A stretch of 64,000 nucleotides of DNA from Myxococcales bacterium (GCA_019637115.1 JAHBWH010000012.1:1-64000), one strand, 5' to 3'; numbered from the stretch's first letter, positions 43,665-53,202 are shown. Notes: generated by a model from the letters alone, not told the origin. Made by a program: numbers and translations.

Positions 43665-45784
43665 GCGAGCTGCGCGAGGAGTTCCTCGCCGAGGCGCAGG
43701 AGATCGTCGAGGCGCTCTCTCGCGACCTGCTCCTGCTCGATCAAGCCCACAAGGACGGGACGTCGACCCAAGACCTCATCAACGAGGTCTTCCGCGGCGT
43801 GCACACGCTCAAGGGAATCGCCGGCATGTTCGGCTACGTGCGCCTCGGGGAGGTCGCGCACGCCCTCGAGGATCTCCTCGACGCGCTCCGCCTCGGCCGG
43901 CGAGAGGTCTCGATCGGGCTGCTCGACGCGCTCTTCGAGGGCGTCGAGGTCTTCCAGCGCCTCCTCGTCGAGTCGCCCGAGTCACCGAGCTCGGAGGTCG
44001 ACCTCCCCGCGTTTCTCTCGCGGCTCGCGTCGTCCGAGAGCCCGGGCAAGCGGGACGCTCCCGACGAGCTCGCGGCCTATGCGCTCGACGAGTCGGTCCT
44101 CGCGGTGCTGACTGAGTACGAGGAGCACCGCCTGCGCACGAACGTGAGCAAGGGGATGGGCCTCTTTCGGCTCCGGGTGCGCTTCAGCCTGATGACGATC
44201 GACACGCAGCTCGAGGACCTCAAGACCCGAGCGAAGTCGGTCGCGGAGATCATCACGTATCTGCCGAGCGCGAGCGGCGGCGACGGGGACGCGATCGAGC
44301 TCGACGTCGTGCTCGCGAGCAGCGCCCCCTTCGAGCGGCTCGAGGAGATCCTCGGAGGCGACGGCGCGGTGCTCGAGCGGGTGGGGCGCCGCCCGAGCCG
44401 CGCTCCGGAGCTCGCGGCCCCTCGTCCGGCCGCGAGGGCGCAGAGCACCGAGCATCCAGCGGTCATCCTCCCGCCGGCGCGCCCGACCTCGGCTCCGCCC
44501 GCGCCTTCGCCGACCCCACGCGACGTCCCCGCGCCCCGCAAGGAGCTGACCGCCGATCAGCTCGCGCTCCGCTCGGTCGCGCACACGGTGCGGGTCGACA
44601 TCCGCAAGCTCGACCACCTGATGAACGTCGTCGGTGAGCTCGCGATCGTGCGCAGCGCCGTCACCCGCCTCACCGAGAAGCTCCGGGGACGGCCCGAGCT
44701 GCGACAGCTCGCGATCGATCTCCACCGCGTCAACCGAGGCTTCGAGCGCCACCTCGAGGAGCTCCAGGATGGAATCCTCGACGTGCGGATGGTGCCGCTC
44801 GGCCAGACCTTCGACCGCCTCGCGCGCATCGTCCGGCAGCTCGCCCGCGAGCACGACAAGGAAGTGCAGCTCGTGGTCTCCGGTGCGGAGACGGAGATCG
44901 ACAAGCTGATCGTCGAGGAGCTGAGCGACCCGCTCATGCACCTCATCCGCAACGCCATCGACCACGGCATCGAGACGCCGAAGCGGCGTGAGCTCGCGGG
45001 CAAGCCGGCGATGGGGACGCTCGTGCTCAACGCCTACCAGAAGGGCAACCACGTCGTCATCGAGATCGAGGACGACGGCGCGGGCATGAACCCGCAGGTG
45101 ATCATCGAGACGGCGATCAGCCGGGGCCTGGTGTCGGAGGAGGCGGCGGCCGAGCTCAGCCGCGACGAGGCGCTCCAGCTCATCTTCCTGCCCGGCTTCA
45201 GCACGAGCGCGCAGGTCACCGATCTGTCGGGCCGCGGCGTCGGGATGGACGTCGTGAAGACGAACATCGCGCGCCTCGGTGGTGTCATCGATCTCCACTC
45301 GGAGCTCGCGACCGGAACCAAGCTGACGATCACGCTCCCCGTCACGCTCGCGATCATGAGCGCGCTGCTCGTCCGGGTCGGCAGCCGCGAGTACGCGCTG
45401 CCGATCACCGCCGTGCAGGAGGCGATCGCCTTCGAGGAGCGACGGGTGCGGAACGTCGAGGGGCGCGAGGTGTTGACGCTCCGCGGCTCGACGTTGCCGA
45501 TCGCGCGGCTCGACCACCTCTTCCGGCTCCCACCCGCGGGGGCGGCGAAGCGCTTCTTGGTCGTCGCCTCGGTCGGGCAGAAGCGCGCCGGGCTGGTGGT
45601 CGACGCGCTCGAGGGGCAGCAGGACATCGTCATCAAGCCGCTCGGCAAGAGCTTGTCGAAGGTCCGCGGCTTCGCCGGCGCGACCGACCTCGGCGACCAG
45701 CGCGTCGCGCTCGTGCTCGACGCGCCTGGTCTGCTCGACGAGATCTTGGCGCACGAGCGCGTCCTCGGTGAGGCCCGTCGATGA
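43661..45784 (+). CDS. cheA: Chemotaxis-type histidine kinase CheA
   Basis: This 707-residue kinase has all core domains. The HPt domain carries His48 in GVHTLKGIAGMFG. A P2-like regulator-binding domain spans about 140-245. A Pro-rich linker and the dimerisation helices (from about 295, SVAHTVRVDIRKLDHLMNVV) follow. The ATPase domain has the N box at about 425 (LMHLIRNAIDHGIE), DDGAGM and GRGVGMDVV. A CheW-like domain runs from about 563. The kinase is expected to phosphorylate both CheY proteins and CheB. GTG start overlapping the upstream gene; the ATGA overlap with cheW follows. Confidence 0.96.
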   Translation: MSELREEFLAEAQEIVEALSRDLLLLDQAHKDGTSTQDLINEVFRGVHTLKGIAGMFGYVRLGEVAHALEDLLDALRLGRREVSIGLLDALFEGVEVFQRLLVESPESPSSEVDLPAFLSRLASSESPGKRDAPDELAAYALDESVLAVLTEYEEHRLRTNVSKGMGLFRLRVRFSLMTIDTQLEDLKTRAKSVAEIITYLPSASGGDGDAIELDVVLASSAPFERLEEILGGDGAVLERVGRRPSRAPELAAPRPAARAQSTEHPAVILPPARPTSAPPAPSPTPRDVPAPRKELTADQLALRSVAHTVRVDIRKLDHLMNVVGELAIVRSAVTRLTEKLRGRPELRQLAIDLHRVNRGFERHLEELQDGILDVRMVPLGQTFDRLARIVRQLAREHDKEVQLVVSGAETEIDKLIVEELSDPLMHLIRNAIDHGIETPKRRELAGKPAMGTLVLNAYQKGNHVVIEIEDDGAGMNPQVIIETAISRGLVSEEAAAELSRDEALQLIFLPGFSTSAQVTDLSGRGVGMDVVKTNIARLGGVIDLHSELATGTKLTITLPVTLAIMSALLVRVGSREYALPITAVQEAIAFEERRVRNVEGREVLTLRGSTLPIARLDHLFRLPPAGAAKRFLVVASVGQKRAGLVVDALEGQQDIVIKPLGKSLSKVRGFAGATDLGDQRVALVLDAPGLLDEILAHERVLGEARR

Positions 45785-46320
45785 GCGAGCTTGCGAAACG
45801 GTCCACGTTGATGCCCGCAGCGCCGGCCGCGCCGCCGTCCCGACAAGCGGATCTCCGGGAGCTGCTCGCGTTCGTGCTCGCGGGCGAGGCGTACGCCTTC
45901 CCGCTCTATCGCGTGCGCGAGATCCTCAAGCCGCCTCCCATCACGCCCGTGCCTCGCGCGTCGCGCCACGTGCTCGGCATCGTCTCGGTCCGCGGCGTGA
46001 TCACCACCGTGGTGGACCTGCGACGCCTGATGCAGGTGGAGGAGACGCCGCCCAACAAGAGCTCGCGGATCCTGCTCGTCGATACGGGCGGAGAGGTGCT
46101 CGGGGCGCTCGTGGACGAGGTGCTGCAGGTCTATCGCTTGGCGGAGGACGAGGTCGAGCTCGCGGGGGTCGTCGGGGGCGAGCTCTCGGACCACGTGCTC
46201 GGCATCGGGCGTCCGCGGGTGCGCACCCGGGATGGCGAGGGGGTCGCGCGCGAGGCGGGGCGCGATCTGCTGATCCTCCTCGACCCTCAGCCGCTGCTCG
46301 CGCGCATCGAACGGGGATGA
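45781..46320 (+). CDS. cheW: CheW-like coupling protein (first copy)
   Basis: This is a 179-residue CheW with a 25-residue Ala/Pro extension before the SH3-like fold. Core motifs are GEAYAFPLYRVREIL, VLGIVSVRGVITTVVDLR and VLGALVDEVLQVYRL. CheW couples receptors to CheA. The ATGA overlap with cheA fixes its start. The second half is less typical (VGGELSDHVLGIGRPRVRTR), so the receptor interface may be adapted. Confidence 0.93.
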   Translation: MSELAKRSTLMPAAPAAPPSRQADLRELLAFVLAGEAYAFPLYRVREILKPPPITPVPRASRHVLGIVSVRGVITTVVDLRRLMQVEETPPNKSSRILLVDTGGEVLGALVDEVLQVYRLAEDEVELAGVVGGELSDHVLGIGRPRVRTRDGEGVAREAGRDLLILLDPQPLLARIERG

Positions 46321-46324
46321 CGTC

Positions 46325-46807
46325 ATGGCCGAAGCACGTCTACGCAGCGATCGAAACAAGAACCTCGTGGGTTTCCTCGTCGGCGACGTGCGCTACGCGG
46401 TCGAGATCCTGCGCGTACGCGAGATCATCAACCCGCTCCCGCTCGTCGGGCTGCCTCACGCGCCGCTGACGGTCCTCGGCGTCGCGGATCACCGCGGCGA
46501 GGTCGTCCCGGTGATCGACCTCCGTCGGCGGTTCGGGTTGCCGCCGGTCGCGACGACGCGGCGCACCAAATGGATCATCGTCAACCTCGCCGGGAGGTCG
46601 GTGGGGCTCGCGGTCGACGCCGTCACGGACGTCTTCGGGGCGACCGCCGAGGCGCAGCGCGACGTCCCGCGGCTCGGCGCGGGTGACGAGGCGCGCGGCA
46701 TCGGCGCCGTGTTCGCGACCTCTCAAGGGTTGGTCTTCGTCGTCGACGTCGACCGCGTGGCGGAGGCTGCCCACGAGGTCGACGTCCCGGTGGCGCTGCC
46801 AGGGTGA
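46325..46807 (+). CDS. cheW: CheW-like coupling protein (second copy)
   Basis: This is a 160-residue CheW domain protein with GFLVGDVRYAVEILRVREII, VLGVADHRGEVVPVIDLRRR and VGLAVDAVTDVF. It begins 4 nt after the first cheW stop. It is only moderately similar to the first copy, so the two probably serve different contacts in the array. With no receptor gene nearby, both may connect distant MCPs or the GAF/coiled-coil protein. Confidence 0.94.
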   Translation: MAEARLRSDRNKNLVGFLVGDVRYAVEILRVREIINPLPLVGLPHAPLTVLGVADHRGEVVPVIDLRRRFGLPPVATTRRTKWIIVNLAGRSVGLAVDAVTDVFGATAEAQRDVPRLGAGDEARGIGAVFATSQGLVFVVDVDRVAEAAHEVDVPVALPG

Positions 46808-46834
46808 GGTGAGCGAGGTGGAGGAGCCGCGGCG

Positions 46835-48871
46835 ATGACGAGAGACGACGACAGCGCGGAGGTCCGGCGGCGATCGTTGAGGGCTCCCGCGGCGGATCCC
46901 ACCGAGCAGGTGGAGCGGTGGCTCGGCGCGCTCGGCGATCCCGACTGGCGGGTCCGCCAAGAGGCGGTGGAGCTGCTCGCCGCGGAGGCCCCGACCGAGT
47001 CGTTGCTCGAGGTGCTCGTGGCGGACGTCGCGCAGCGCGAGAACGTCGGCCTCCGCAACGCCGCGCTCGAGGTCTTGGCGGGCCTCGGCGCCCCCGCCGT
47101 GGCGCGGCTCCGGCGCGCGCTCGCCGAGTGCGCAGGCGGCGAGCGGAAGTTCTACGCCGAGGCCCTCGGCGAAGCAGGCGATCCGAGCGCGGCGGACGAT
47201 CTCGCGGCGCTCGCGCGCGACGACGATCCCAACGTCGCGTCCGCGGCGCTCGACGCCCTCGTGCGCCTCGGCGGCAGCGTCGCCGAGCGCGAGCTGCGCC
47301 ATCGCCTCGGGAGCGACGACGCCTTCCATCGCGTCAGCGCGCTCGACGGACTCGCGCGCATCGGCGCGCGGCTCTCCTGGCGCGAGCTCGCGCCGCTGCT
47401 CGAAGACCGCGTCACGCGGCGCGCCGCGCTGCCCTTGCTCGGCCGCTCGGGGGATCTCGCGGCGGTGGCGCCGCTGAGCCAGGGCCTCGGCGACTCGCCT
47501 CACTCGGCGCGGAGCGCCCTCGGCTCGCTCGCGGAGCTCGCGGAGGAGCTCGGCGTCGTCCCCGTGGCCGAGGCGATGGAGCGCTCGGGGGCGCGCGAGA
47601 CGCTGCGCGCCGCGCTGGGACGCACGCTCGCCGATGGCGATCGCGACACGCGGCGGCGCGCCACATCGGTCGCGTTCATGGTCCGCGAGCTGCTCGGGCC
47701 TGCGCTCGACGCGGCCGCGGAGGACGTCCTCGCGCCCGTAGCCGCGGAGGCGCTCCGCGAGTGGGGCGCCGACGCGGTCTTGCCTCTGCTCGAGGCCTCG
47801 CGCGCGTGCGTCGCGAGCGGGGCCGCGCTCGCGATCGAGCTCGCGGCCGAGCTCTCGACCCTCGCTGCCCCCGACTCGGCGGTGCGGCAGGTCCTCCACG
47901 ATGCGTTGTTGGAGGGCGCGAGCGCCAGCTCGCCCGACCTCGTGGTGGCCGCGCTGCGAGGGCTCGTCGTGCACGCGCGCGCGGAGGACGCGCCACAGCT
48001 CGTCGCCATCAGCCAGCGACCGAGCGAGGTCGAGGCGGCGGCCGCGTGTGAAGCCCTCGCGGGGCTCGCGGAGCGCGACGCCGACGCTACTCGGGCCGCG
48101 CTCGCGGACGTCGACGTGGAGCGGGCCTCGCCCGCGATGCTGCAGCTCCTGGCGCGCCTCCGAGGAGACGAGTCGATCGGGGTGCTCCGGGCCGCCATCT
48201 CGGCGGAGGCGCCCGCGCTCCGCGCGGCGGCGGTCGAGGCGCTCGGTACGCTCGACGACGCGCGGGTCGTCGACGACCTCGCGCTGGCGCTCGCGGACGA
48301 AGACGACCGCGTCTGCCTCGCGGCGGTCGAGGGGCTCGCGAGGATCGGCGGAGAGAGCGCGGCGGCGGTCCTCCTCCAGGCGATCGAGGGCTCATCGGTC
48401 GCGGTCCAAGCGGAGGCGGCCCGGGCGCTCGGGGCCATCGGCCACGCGCCGGCGGCCGTTCGTCTCCGCGACCTGCTCGAGGGGAGCCCCGCGGTCGCGA
48501 GCGCGGCGATCGAGGCGCTCGGCAGGATCGTGCGCGTCGCGCCCGAGCCGAGCGCCGCTCTCGGAGATGCGCTCGCAGCCGACATCGCTCGGGCGCAGGC
48601 GCACGAGGATCCGGAGGTCACCCGCGCGGCGGCGCTCGCCGCGTCCGCGCTGCCGCCCGCGCTCGCCGTCGCGCGCTGGCGCCGCGCGCTCGAGAGCGAG
48701 AGCTGGCACGTGCGCCAGGTCGCGGTCCGTGGCCTGACGGGCCTCCTCGGGGGGCCAGCCGACGACGACGCCCGCGCGCTCCTCGGGGACGCGGCATCGG
48801 GAGAGCGTGACCCGATGGTGCTCGAGGCCATCGAGGACGCGTTCGCGGGAGAGCGGAGGGGGGCGCGCTGA
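46835..48871 (+). CDS. HEAT-repeat protein of the chemosensory operon
   Basis: This 678-residue protein is built almost wholly of HEAT/PBS-lyase-like repeats (about 18), e.g. DPDWRVRQEAVELLAAEAPT, DDPNVASAALDALVRLGG and DEDDRVCLAAVEGLARIGG. No signal or membrane segment; Ala- and Glu-rich solenoid. HEAT proteins are known in some myxobacterial che clusters (for example Cpc7 in the M. xanthus Che7 system), where they work downstream. The stop overlaps the cheR start (TGATG). Confidence 0.85.
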   Translation: MTRDDDSAEVRRRSLRAPAADPTEQVERWLGALGDPDWRVRQEAVELLAAEAPTESLLEVLVADVAQRENVGLRNAALEVLAGLGAPAVARLRRALAECAGGERKFYAEALGEAGDPSAADDLAALARDDDPNVASAALDALVRLGGSVAERELRHRLGSDDAFHRVSALDGLARIGARLSWRELAPLLEDRVTRRAALPLLGRSGDLAAVAPLSQGLGDSPHSARSALGSLAELAEELGVVPVAEAMERSGARETLRAALGRTLADGDRDTRRRATSVAFMVRELLGPALDAAAEDVLAPVAAEALREWGADAVLPLLEASRACVASGAALAIELAAELSTLAAPDSAVRQVLHDALLEGASASSPDLVVAALRGLVVHARAEDAPQLVAISQRPSEVEAAAACEALAGLAERDADATRAALADVDVERASPAMLQLLARLRGDESIGVLRAAISAEAPALRAAAVEALGTLDDARVVDDLALALADEDDRVCLAAVEGLARIGGESAAAVLLQAIEGSSVAVQAEAARALGAIGHAPAAVRLRDLLEGSPAVASAAIEALGRIVRVAPEPSAALGDALAADIARAQAHEDPEVTRAAALAASALPPALAVARWRRALESESWHVRQVAVRGLTGLLGGPADDDARALLGDAASGERDPMVLEAIEDAFAGERRGAR

Positions 48872-49734
48872 TGTCGCTGCTCTTCGACCAGGGCCCCTCG
48901 ATGAGCCACGAGGAGTTCCGGCTCATCCGGGACCTGGTCAACGAGCTGTGCGGGATCGCGTTCGGCGACGACGCGAAGTTCGTGGTCGAGCGGAGGCTGC
49001 GCGAGCGCCTGACGGCGCTCGGCCTCAGCGACTACGGGGAGTACTACCGCCTCTTGCGCTTCGACCTCGGCGGCCAAGCCGAGCTCGAGCGCGCGATCGA
49101 GCTGCTCACGACCAACGAGACGTACTTCTTCCGGGAGGCCTACCAGCTGCAGGCCTTCGAGGAGGAGATCCTCCCGTCACTCGCGGCGCGAAACGCCGCG
49201 AGGAAGCGGCTCACGATCTGGAGCGCTGGTTGTTCGTCGGGGGAAGAGGTCTACACGATCGCGATGCTCGTGGCGCAAACCGAGCGCTTCGACGGGTGGG
49301 AGGTCCGCGTCTTCGGGAGCGACATCAGCCGCCGGGTGCTCGCGCAGGCGCGTCGCGCCGTGTATCGCGAGCCGAGCTTTCGCGCGATGCCCTCGCGCTT
49401 CGATCGTCACTTCGTCGAGACCTCCGAGGGGCGGGCGGTGCGGCCGGAGATCCGCGCGATGTGTCATTTTGGGCAGCTCAACCTGCTCGACCACGGGCGC
49501 TCCGCCATCGTCGGGGCCGTCGACGTGATCTTCTGTCGCAACGTGCTCATCTACTTCGACCCCACCTCACGCGCGCGGGTGGTCCGGACCTTCTTCGACC
49601 GCCTCGTCCCAGGCGGCTACCTGCTGCTCGGGCACAGCGAGTCTCTCTTGCGCAGCTCGACCGACTTCGAGCTCGTCCATCTTCGGAGCGACATGGTCTA
49701 CCGACGTCCCCTGGTCGAGGAGCACGCACGATGA
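48871..49734 (+). CDS. cheR: Chemoreceptor methyltransferase CheR
   Basis: This 287-residue enzyme methylates glutamates of receptors with SAM. The N-terminal helical domain precedes the Rossmann fold with WSAGCSSGEEVYTIAM, GSDISRRVL, CHFGQLNLLD and DVIFCRNVLIYFDP, all typical. It keeps the receptor-binding region, which implies a real methylatable partner exists somewhere in the genome. Start overlaps the HEAT gene; end overlaps cheB by ATGA. Confidence 0.96.
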   Translation: MSLLFDQGPSMSHEEFRLIRDLVNELCGIAFGDDAKFVVERRLRERLTALGLSDYGEYYRLLRFDLGGQAELERAIELLTTNETYFFREAYQLQAFEEEILPSLAARNAARKRLTIWSAGCSSGEEVYTIAMLVAQTERFDGWEVRVFGSDISRRVLAQARRAVYREPSFRAMPSRFDRHFVETSEGRAVRPEIRAMCHFGQLNLLDHGRSAIVGAVDVIFCRNVLIYFDPTSRARVVRTFFDRLVPGGYLLLGHSESLLRSSTDFELVHLRSDMVYRRPLVEEHAR

Positions 49735-50768
49735 GCCCGAAGGTCCTCCGTGCGCTCGTGGTCGACGACTCCGCGTACAACCGTCGGACGATCACCGAGC
49801 TCTTGCAGGAGCTCCCGGACCTCGAGGTGGTGGGCAAGGCGACGGACGGCGACGAAGCGCTCCGGCTCGTGCGCGAGCTACAGCCGGACGTGATCACGCT
49901 CGATCTCGAGATGCCGCGCATGGACGGGTTCACGTTCTTGCGGCTCTTGATGGCGAGCCAGCCGACGCCGGTCATCGTCGTCAGCGGCTACGCGAACAAG
50001 GAGAACGTCTTCCGCGCGCTCGAGCTCGGTGCGCTCGACTTCGTCGCGAAGCCGAGCCGCTCGATCACCACCGACCTCGCGGGCATCCGCGCGGAGCTGC
50101 TCGAGAAGGTCGCGCTCGTTCGCAACCTCTCCCACCTCCGTCGGCCGGTGATCGCGGCGCGCGCGGCCCCGGGACCGCGCCCCGCCGGCGCGGCGGCGCC
50201 CTTGCACGTGGTCGTGATCGGGGCGTCGACGGGCGGACCCTCGGCGCTCGTCGAGCTCTTCCGGCGGGTGCCGGCCAACGTCGACGCGGCCTTCGTGATC
50301 GCGCAGCACATGCCGCCCCGCTTCACGCAGACCTTCGCGGATCGGCTCGATCGCCTCGGCGGGGTTCAAGTGCGCGAGGCCGACGACCGGCACCCGCTCA
50401 TGGCCGGTCAGGCGTGGATCTGTCCGGGGGGGCGGTGCATCGAGATCGGCGCCGACGCGCAGATCGCCGTCGTGGATGCTTCGCCGGTCGATCGCTACGT
50501 CCCGAGCGTCGATCGGCTCTTCGCGACGGCGGCTCGCAAGCTCCGCGAGCAGGTGATCGGCGTCGTGCTGACGGGGATGGGCGATGACGGCGCCGAGGGC
50601 GTCGTGGCGGTCGCGAAGCAAGGAGGGCGGGCCTTCGCCGAGTCGGCCGAGAGCGCGGTGATCTTCGGCATGCCTCAGGCTGCGCTCGCGACCGGGTCGG
50701 TGGAGCGCGCGCTCCCGCTCGAAGCGCTCGCGGACGAGCTCGTGCGGCTGCTCGGGACCGTGAAGTAG
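49731..50768 (+). CDS. cheB: Chemotaxis methylesterase CheB
   Basis: This 345-residue protein has an N-terminal receiver (Asp58 in ITLDLEMPRMDG) and a C-terminal methylesterase/deamidase. The catalytic triad Ser166 (IGASTGG), His193 (AQHMPP) and Asp286 (TGMGDDG) is complete. It removes methyl groups or deamidates receptors, opposing CheR. Together they form an adaptation pair. A GAF/coiled-coil gene and a second cheY follow within 100 nt. Confidence 0.97.
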   Translation: MSPKVLRALVVDDSAYNRRTITELLQELPDLEVVGKATDGDEALRLVRELQPDVITLDLEMPRMDGFTFLRLLMASQPTPVIVVSGYANKENVFRALELGALDFVAKPSRSITTDLAGIRAELLEKVALVRNLSHLRRPVIAARAAPGPRPAGAAAPLHVVVIGASTGGPSALVELFRRVPANVDAAFVIAQHMPPRFTQTFADRLDRLGGVQVREADDRHPLMAGQAWICPGGRCIEIGADAQIAVVDASPVDRYVPSVDRLFATAARKLREQVIGVVLTGMGDDGAEGVVAVAKQGGRAFAESAESAVIFGMPQAALATGSVERALPLEALADELVRLLGTVK

Positions 50769-50844
50769 TTGCTGCGTCGGTTGGGCGGGTGAGCCGGTGA
50801 TTTTTGCTTCGATCCGGCCGGTCGCTCTCTGGTACCTTCGGGGC

Positions 50845-51699
50845 GTGAGCGAGGAGCGCGACGACGACGAGCGGCATGGTCGAGCGAGCGACGTGCCCAT
50901 GGATCTCGTCAAGGAGCGCGATGCCTTCGTCCGCTCCTTCCTGAAGAAGGGGGTCGAGTACACGGAGCTGCTCCTGCGCGAGAACCGAGAGCTCCGCGAA
51001 GAGCTCGACCAGCTTCGAGGCGAGAACACGCAGCTCCGGTCGCAGGTCGCCAGTGACGACGCGATCCGCGACCTCCTCCGAACGGTGGAGCGGCTCGAGG
51101 CGGAGCGCCGGGGGCTGCTCGAGCGCTCGAAGTCGCTCGAGCGGACCGAGCAGGAGCACGAGACCCGCCAGGCTCAGATCGAGCAGGAGATGAACGACCT
51201 CGCGAACCTCTACGTCGCGAGCTTCCAGCTCCATGGGTCGTTGTCGGTGCGCCGCGTGGTGCGCCACCTCCAGGACATGATGGGGCAGCTCGTCGGCGCC
51301 GACGCCTTCGTCATCTACCTGATCGACGAGGAGACGCACCGAGTCGTGCCGATCGCGCACGAGGTGATCGACCCCGCAGAGGTGCGGCCCTTCGACCTCG
51401 GCGAAGGGCCGGTCGGCGAGGCGTGCATGACCGGCCTGCGGCGCATCCGCGAGCACGACCTCCAGCGGGCCGACCGCTCGGATCCGGTGGCGGTCATCCC
51501 CTTGATGGCGGATGGCAAGCCCATCGGCGTCGTCGAGGTCGTCACGGCCCTCGAGCAGAAGCACGAGTGGGCCTCGGTCGACCACGAGCTCTTCGAGCTG
51601 CTCGCCGCCCACGCGGGGGCAGCGCTCATCGCCGCCAATCTATACGATCCCGCCGCGGGCCCGCTCGGCGCGCTCCGCGGGCTCCTTCAGAAGCTCTGA
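50845..51699 (+). CDS. Coiled-coil/GAF-domain protein
   Basis: This 284-residue protein begins with a charged N-terminus, a long heptad-rich coiled coil at about 30-125 (LREELDQLRGENTQLRSQ) and then a GAF domain (NDLANLYVASFQLHGSLSVR, HLQDMMGQLVGADAFVIYLI, HEWASVDHELFELLAAHAGA). No MCP signalling hairpin or transmembrane segment. It lies between cheB and cheY, so may be the sensor or assembly protein of the receptor-less system. GTG start at 50845 is provisional; ATG at 50899 is possible. Confidence 0.75.
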   Translation: MSEERDDDERHGRASDVPMDLVKERDAFVRSFLKKGVEYTELLLRENRELREELDQLRGENTQLRSQVASDDAIRDLLRTVERLEAERRGLLERSKSLERTEQEHETRQAQIEQEMNDLANLYVASFQLHGSLSVRRVVRHLQDMMGQLVGADAFVIYLIDEETHRVVPIAHEVIDPAEVRPFDLGEGPVGEACMTGLRRIREHDLQRADRSDPVAVIPLMADGKPIGVVEVVTALEQKHEWASVDHELFELLAAHAGAALIAANLYDPAAGPLGALRGLLQKL

Positions 51700-51738
51700 C
51701 TTCATCCTCTGACGAGACGCGATCGAGAGAACGAACGC

Positions 51739-52116
51739 ATGGCCGAGCTTTCATGTCTTGTAGTCGAGGACTCGCCGATGATGCGGCAGCTCCTGGTGTT
51801 CGCCTTGGCGAGGATCAAGAAGCTCCACGTCACCGAGGCTGAGGACGGCGTCGATGGTCTCCGGAAGCTCGCGCAGGGCAAGTTCGATTTGATCATCACC
51901 GACATCAACATGCCGATCATGGACGGCCTGAAGCTCGTCAAGCGCATCCGCAGCGACGAGGCGCACAAGGACGTGCCGATCATCATCATCACGACCGAGG
52001 GGTCGCAAGAGGATCGGCAGCGCGCGATGGCGCTCGGGGCGACGGCGTACATCACGAAGCCGATCCAGGCGCCTCAGGTGATCGCGAAGGTGAAGGAGCT
52101 GCTGGCGCTCGAGTGA
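51739..52116 (+). CDS. CheY-like response regulator (second copy)
   Basis: This is a 125-residue receiver, with phosphoacceptor Asp55 in IITDINMPIMDG, a Thr in ITTEGS and Lys107 in AYITKPIQ. It is closer to flagellar/pilus CheY than the first copy, and ends the operon. AGAGAGAACG precedes the ATG. It may be the output regulator, with the first acting as a sink or second output. A hexamer-type repeat follows its stop. Confidence 0.94.
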   Translation: MAELSCLVVEDSPMMRQLLVFALARIKKLHVTEAEDGVDGLRKLAQGKFDLIITDINMPIMDGLKLVKRIRSDEAHKDVPIIIITTEGSQEDRQRAMALGATAYITKPIQAPQVIAKVKELLALE

Positions 52117-52120
52117 AGGA

Positions 52121-52149
52121 CGGGGAGGGGCAGGGGAGGGGCAGGGGAC
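52121..52149. repeat. Hexamer-type tract between cheY and korB stops
   Basis: Read on the minus strand, GTCCCCTGCCCC starts 13 nt after the korB stop codon and continues as alternating CTCCCC and TGCCCC units. It fills most of the 46-base gap between the two convergent stop codons. The head matches the tracts downstream of the DUF2804 gene and the AgmX-type gene. Confidence 0.85.
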
Positions 52150-52162
52150 TCCTGCCCTGCTT

Positions 52163-53167
52163 TCACGTCACGTCCCACACATGCCCCGACCGGAGCAGCG
52201 CGTCGATGTCGCCGCCGCCCTTCTGCCGGGCCATCTCCGACTGCGCGCGGACGGCGTCGTCGTACACGGGGGCGCTCGGGTCGCGGTAGAGGACGCCCAG
52301 GGCCTTCACCTCGGGCAGGTCGCTGATGAGCCACGCGAGCGTCGCGTTCGTCTCGTCGTGTACGAGCAGGTCGTCCTCGGTCACGCCGCCCTCGCCGAGG
52401 GTGACCACCTCGACCTGGAGCGTCTTCGGGTCGAGTCGCACGCCCTTCTTGCCGTCCGCGGTGATCATCGGGCGGCCGTCCTCGAGCCAGAGCTGGTGCT
52501 GTGGGCCCTGCTTGCGGTCGGTGATCAGGTCGAACACGCCGTCGTTGAAGACCGGGCAGTTCTGGAGCACCTCGACGAAGGCCGACCCGCGGAACTCGTA
52601 CGCGGCCTTGAAGAGGTCGGGGAGCTGCTTGCTGACGTCGTAGCCACGCGCGACGAAGCGCGCGTTCGCGCCGAGCGCCACCCGCGCCGGGCAGATGGGC
52701 TGGTCGATCGAGCCGACGGGAGAGCTCGGCGTGACCTTGCCGACCGCGCTCGTCGGTGAGTACTGCCCCTTCGTGAGCCCGTAGATCTGGTTGTTGAAGA
52801 GGATGATCTGTAGGTTCACGTTGCGACGGAGCACGTGCAGGAGGTGGTTGCCGCCGATCGAGAGGCCGTCGCCGTCGCCGGTGATCACCCAGACGTCGAG
52901 CTCGGGTCGGCTGATCTTCAAACCGGTCGCCACCGCTGGGGCGCGCCCGTGGATCGTGTGGAACCCGTACGTGCTCATGTAGTAGGGGAAGCGGCTCGAG
53001 CAGCCGATCCCGGAGACGAAGACCGTCGTCTCGGGCTTCGCGCCGACCTCGGGGAGCGTGCGCTGCATCGCGGCGAGGATCGCGTAGTCGCCGCAGCCGG
53101 GGCACCAGCGGACCTCCTGGTCGGAGGAGAAGTCCTTCTTGCTCAGCGTGGGAGGGTTCTTCGTCAT
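52163..53167 (-). CDS. korB: 2-oxoacid:ferredoxin oxidoreductase, beta subunit
   Basis: This 334-residue subunit binds thiamine diphosphate. The TPP motif is seen as ITGDGDGLSIGGNHLLHVLR, preceded by WCPGCGDYAIL with the Cys pair. It carries out oxidative decarboxylation of 2-oxoglutarate (or another 2-oxoacid) to acyl-CoA with ferredoxin as acceptor; Kor versus Por cannot be settled from sequence alone. Fragment IGCSSRFPYYMSTYGFHTIH is highly conserved in KorB. It follows the alpha-subunit gene by 35 nt, forming a two-gene operon. Confidence 0.92.
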   Translation of the reverse strand: MTKNPPTLSKKDFSSDQEVRWCPGCGDYAILAAMQRTLPEVGAKPETTVFVSGIGCSSRFPYYMSTYGFHTIHGRAPAVATGLKISRPELDVWVITGDGDGLSIGGNHLLHVLRRNVNLQIILFNNQIYGLTKGQYSPTSAVGKVTPSSPVGSIDQPICPARVALGANARFVARGYDVSKQLPDLFKAAYEFRGSAFVEVLQNCPVFNDGVFDLITDRKQGPQHQLWLEDGRPMITADGKKGVRLDPKTLQVEVVTLGEGGVTEDDLLVHDETNATLAWLISDLPEVKALGVLYRDPSAPVYDDAVRAQSEMARQKGGGDIDALLRSGHVWDVT

Positions 53168-53202
53168 GTCGTGGCTCGGAAAAGAAGCGGAAGGGCAGGC
53201 GG

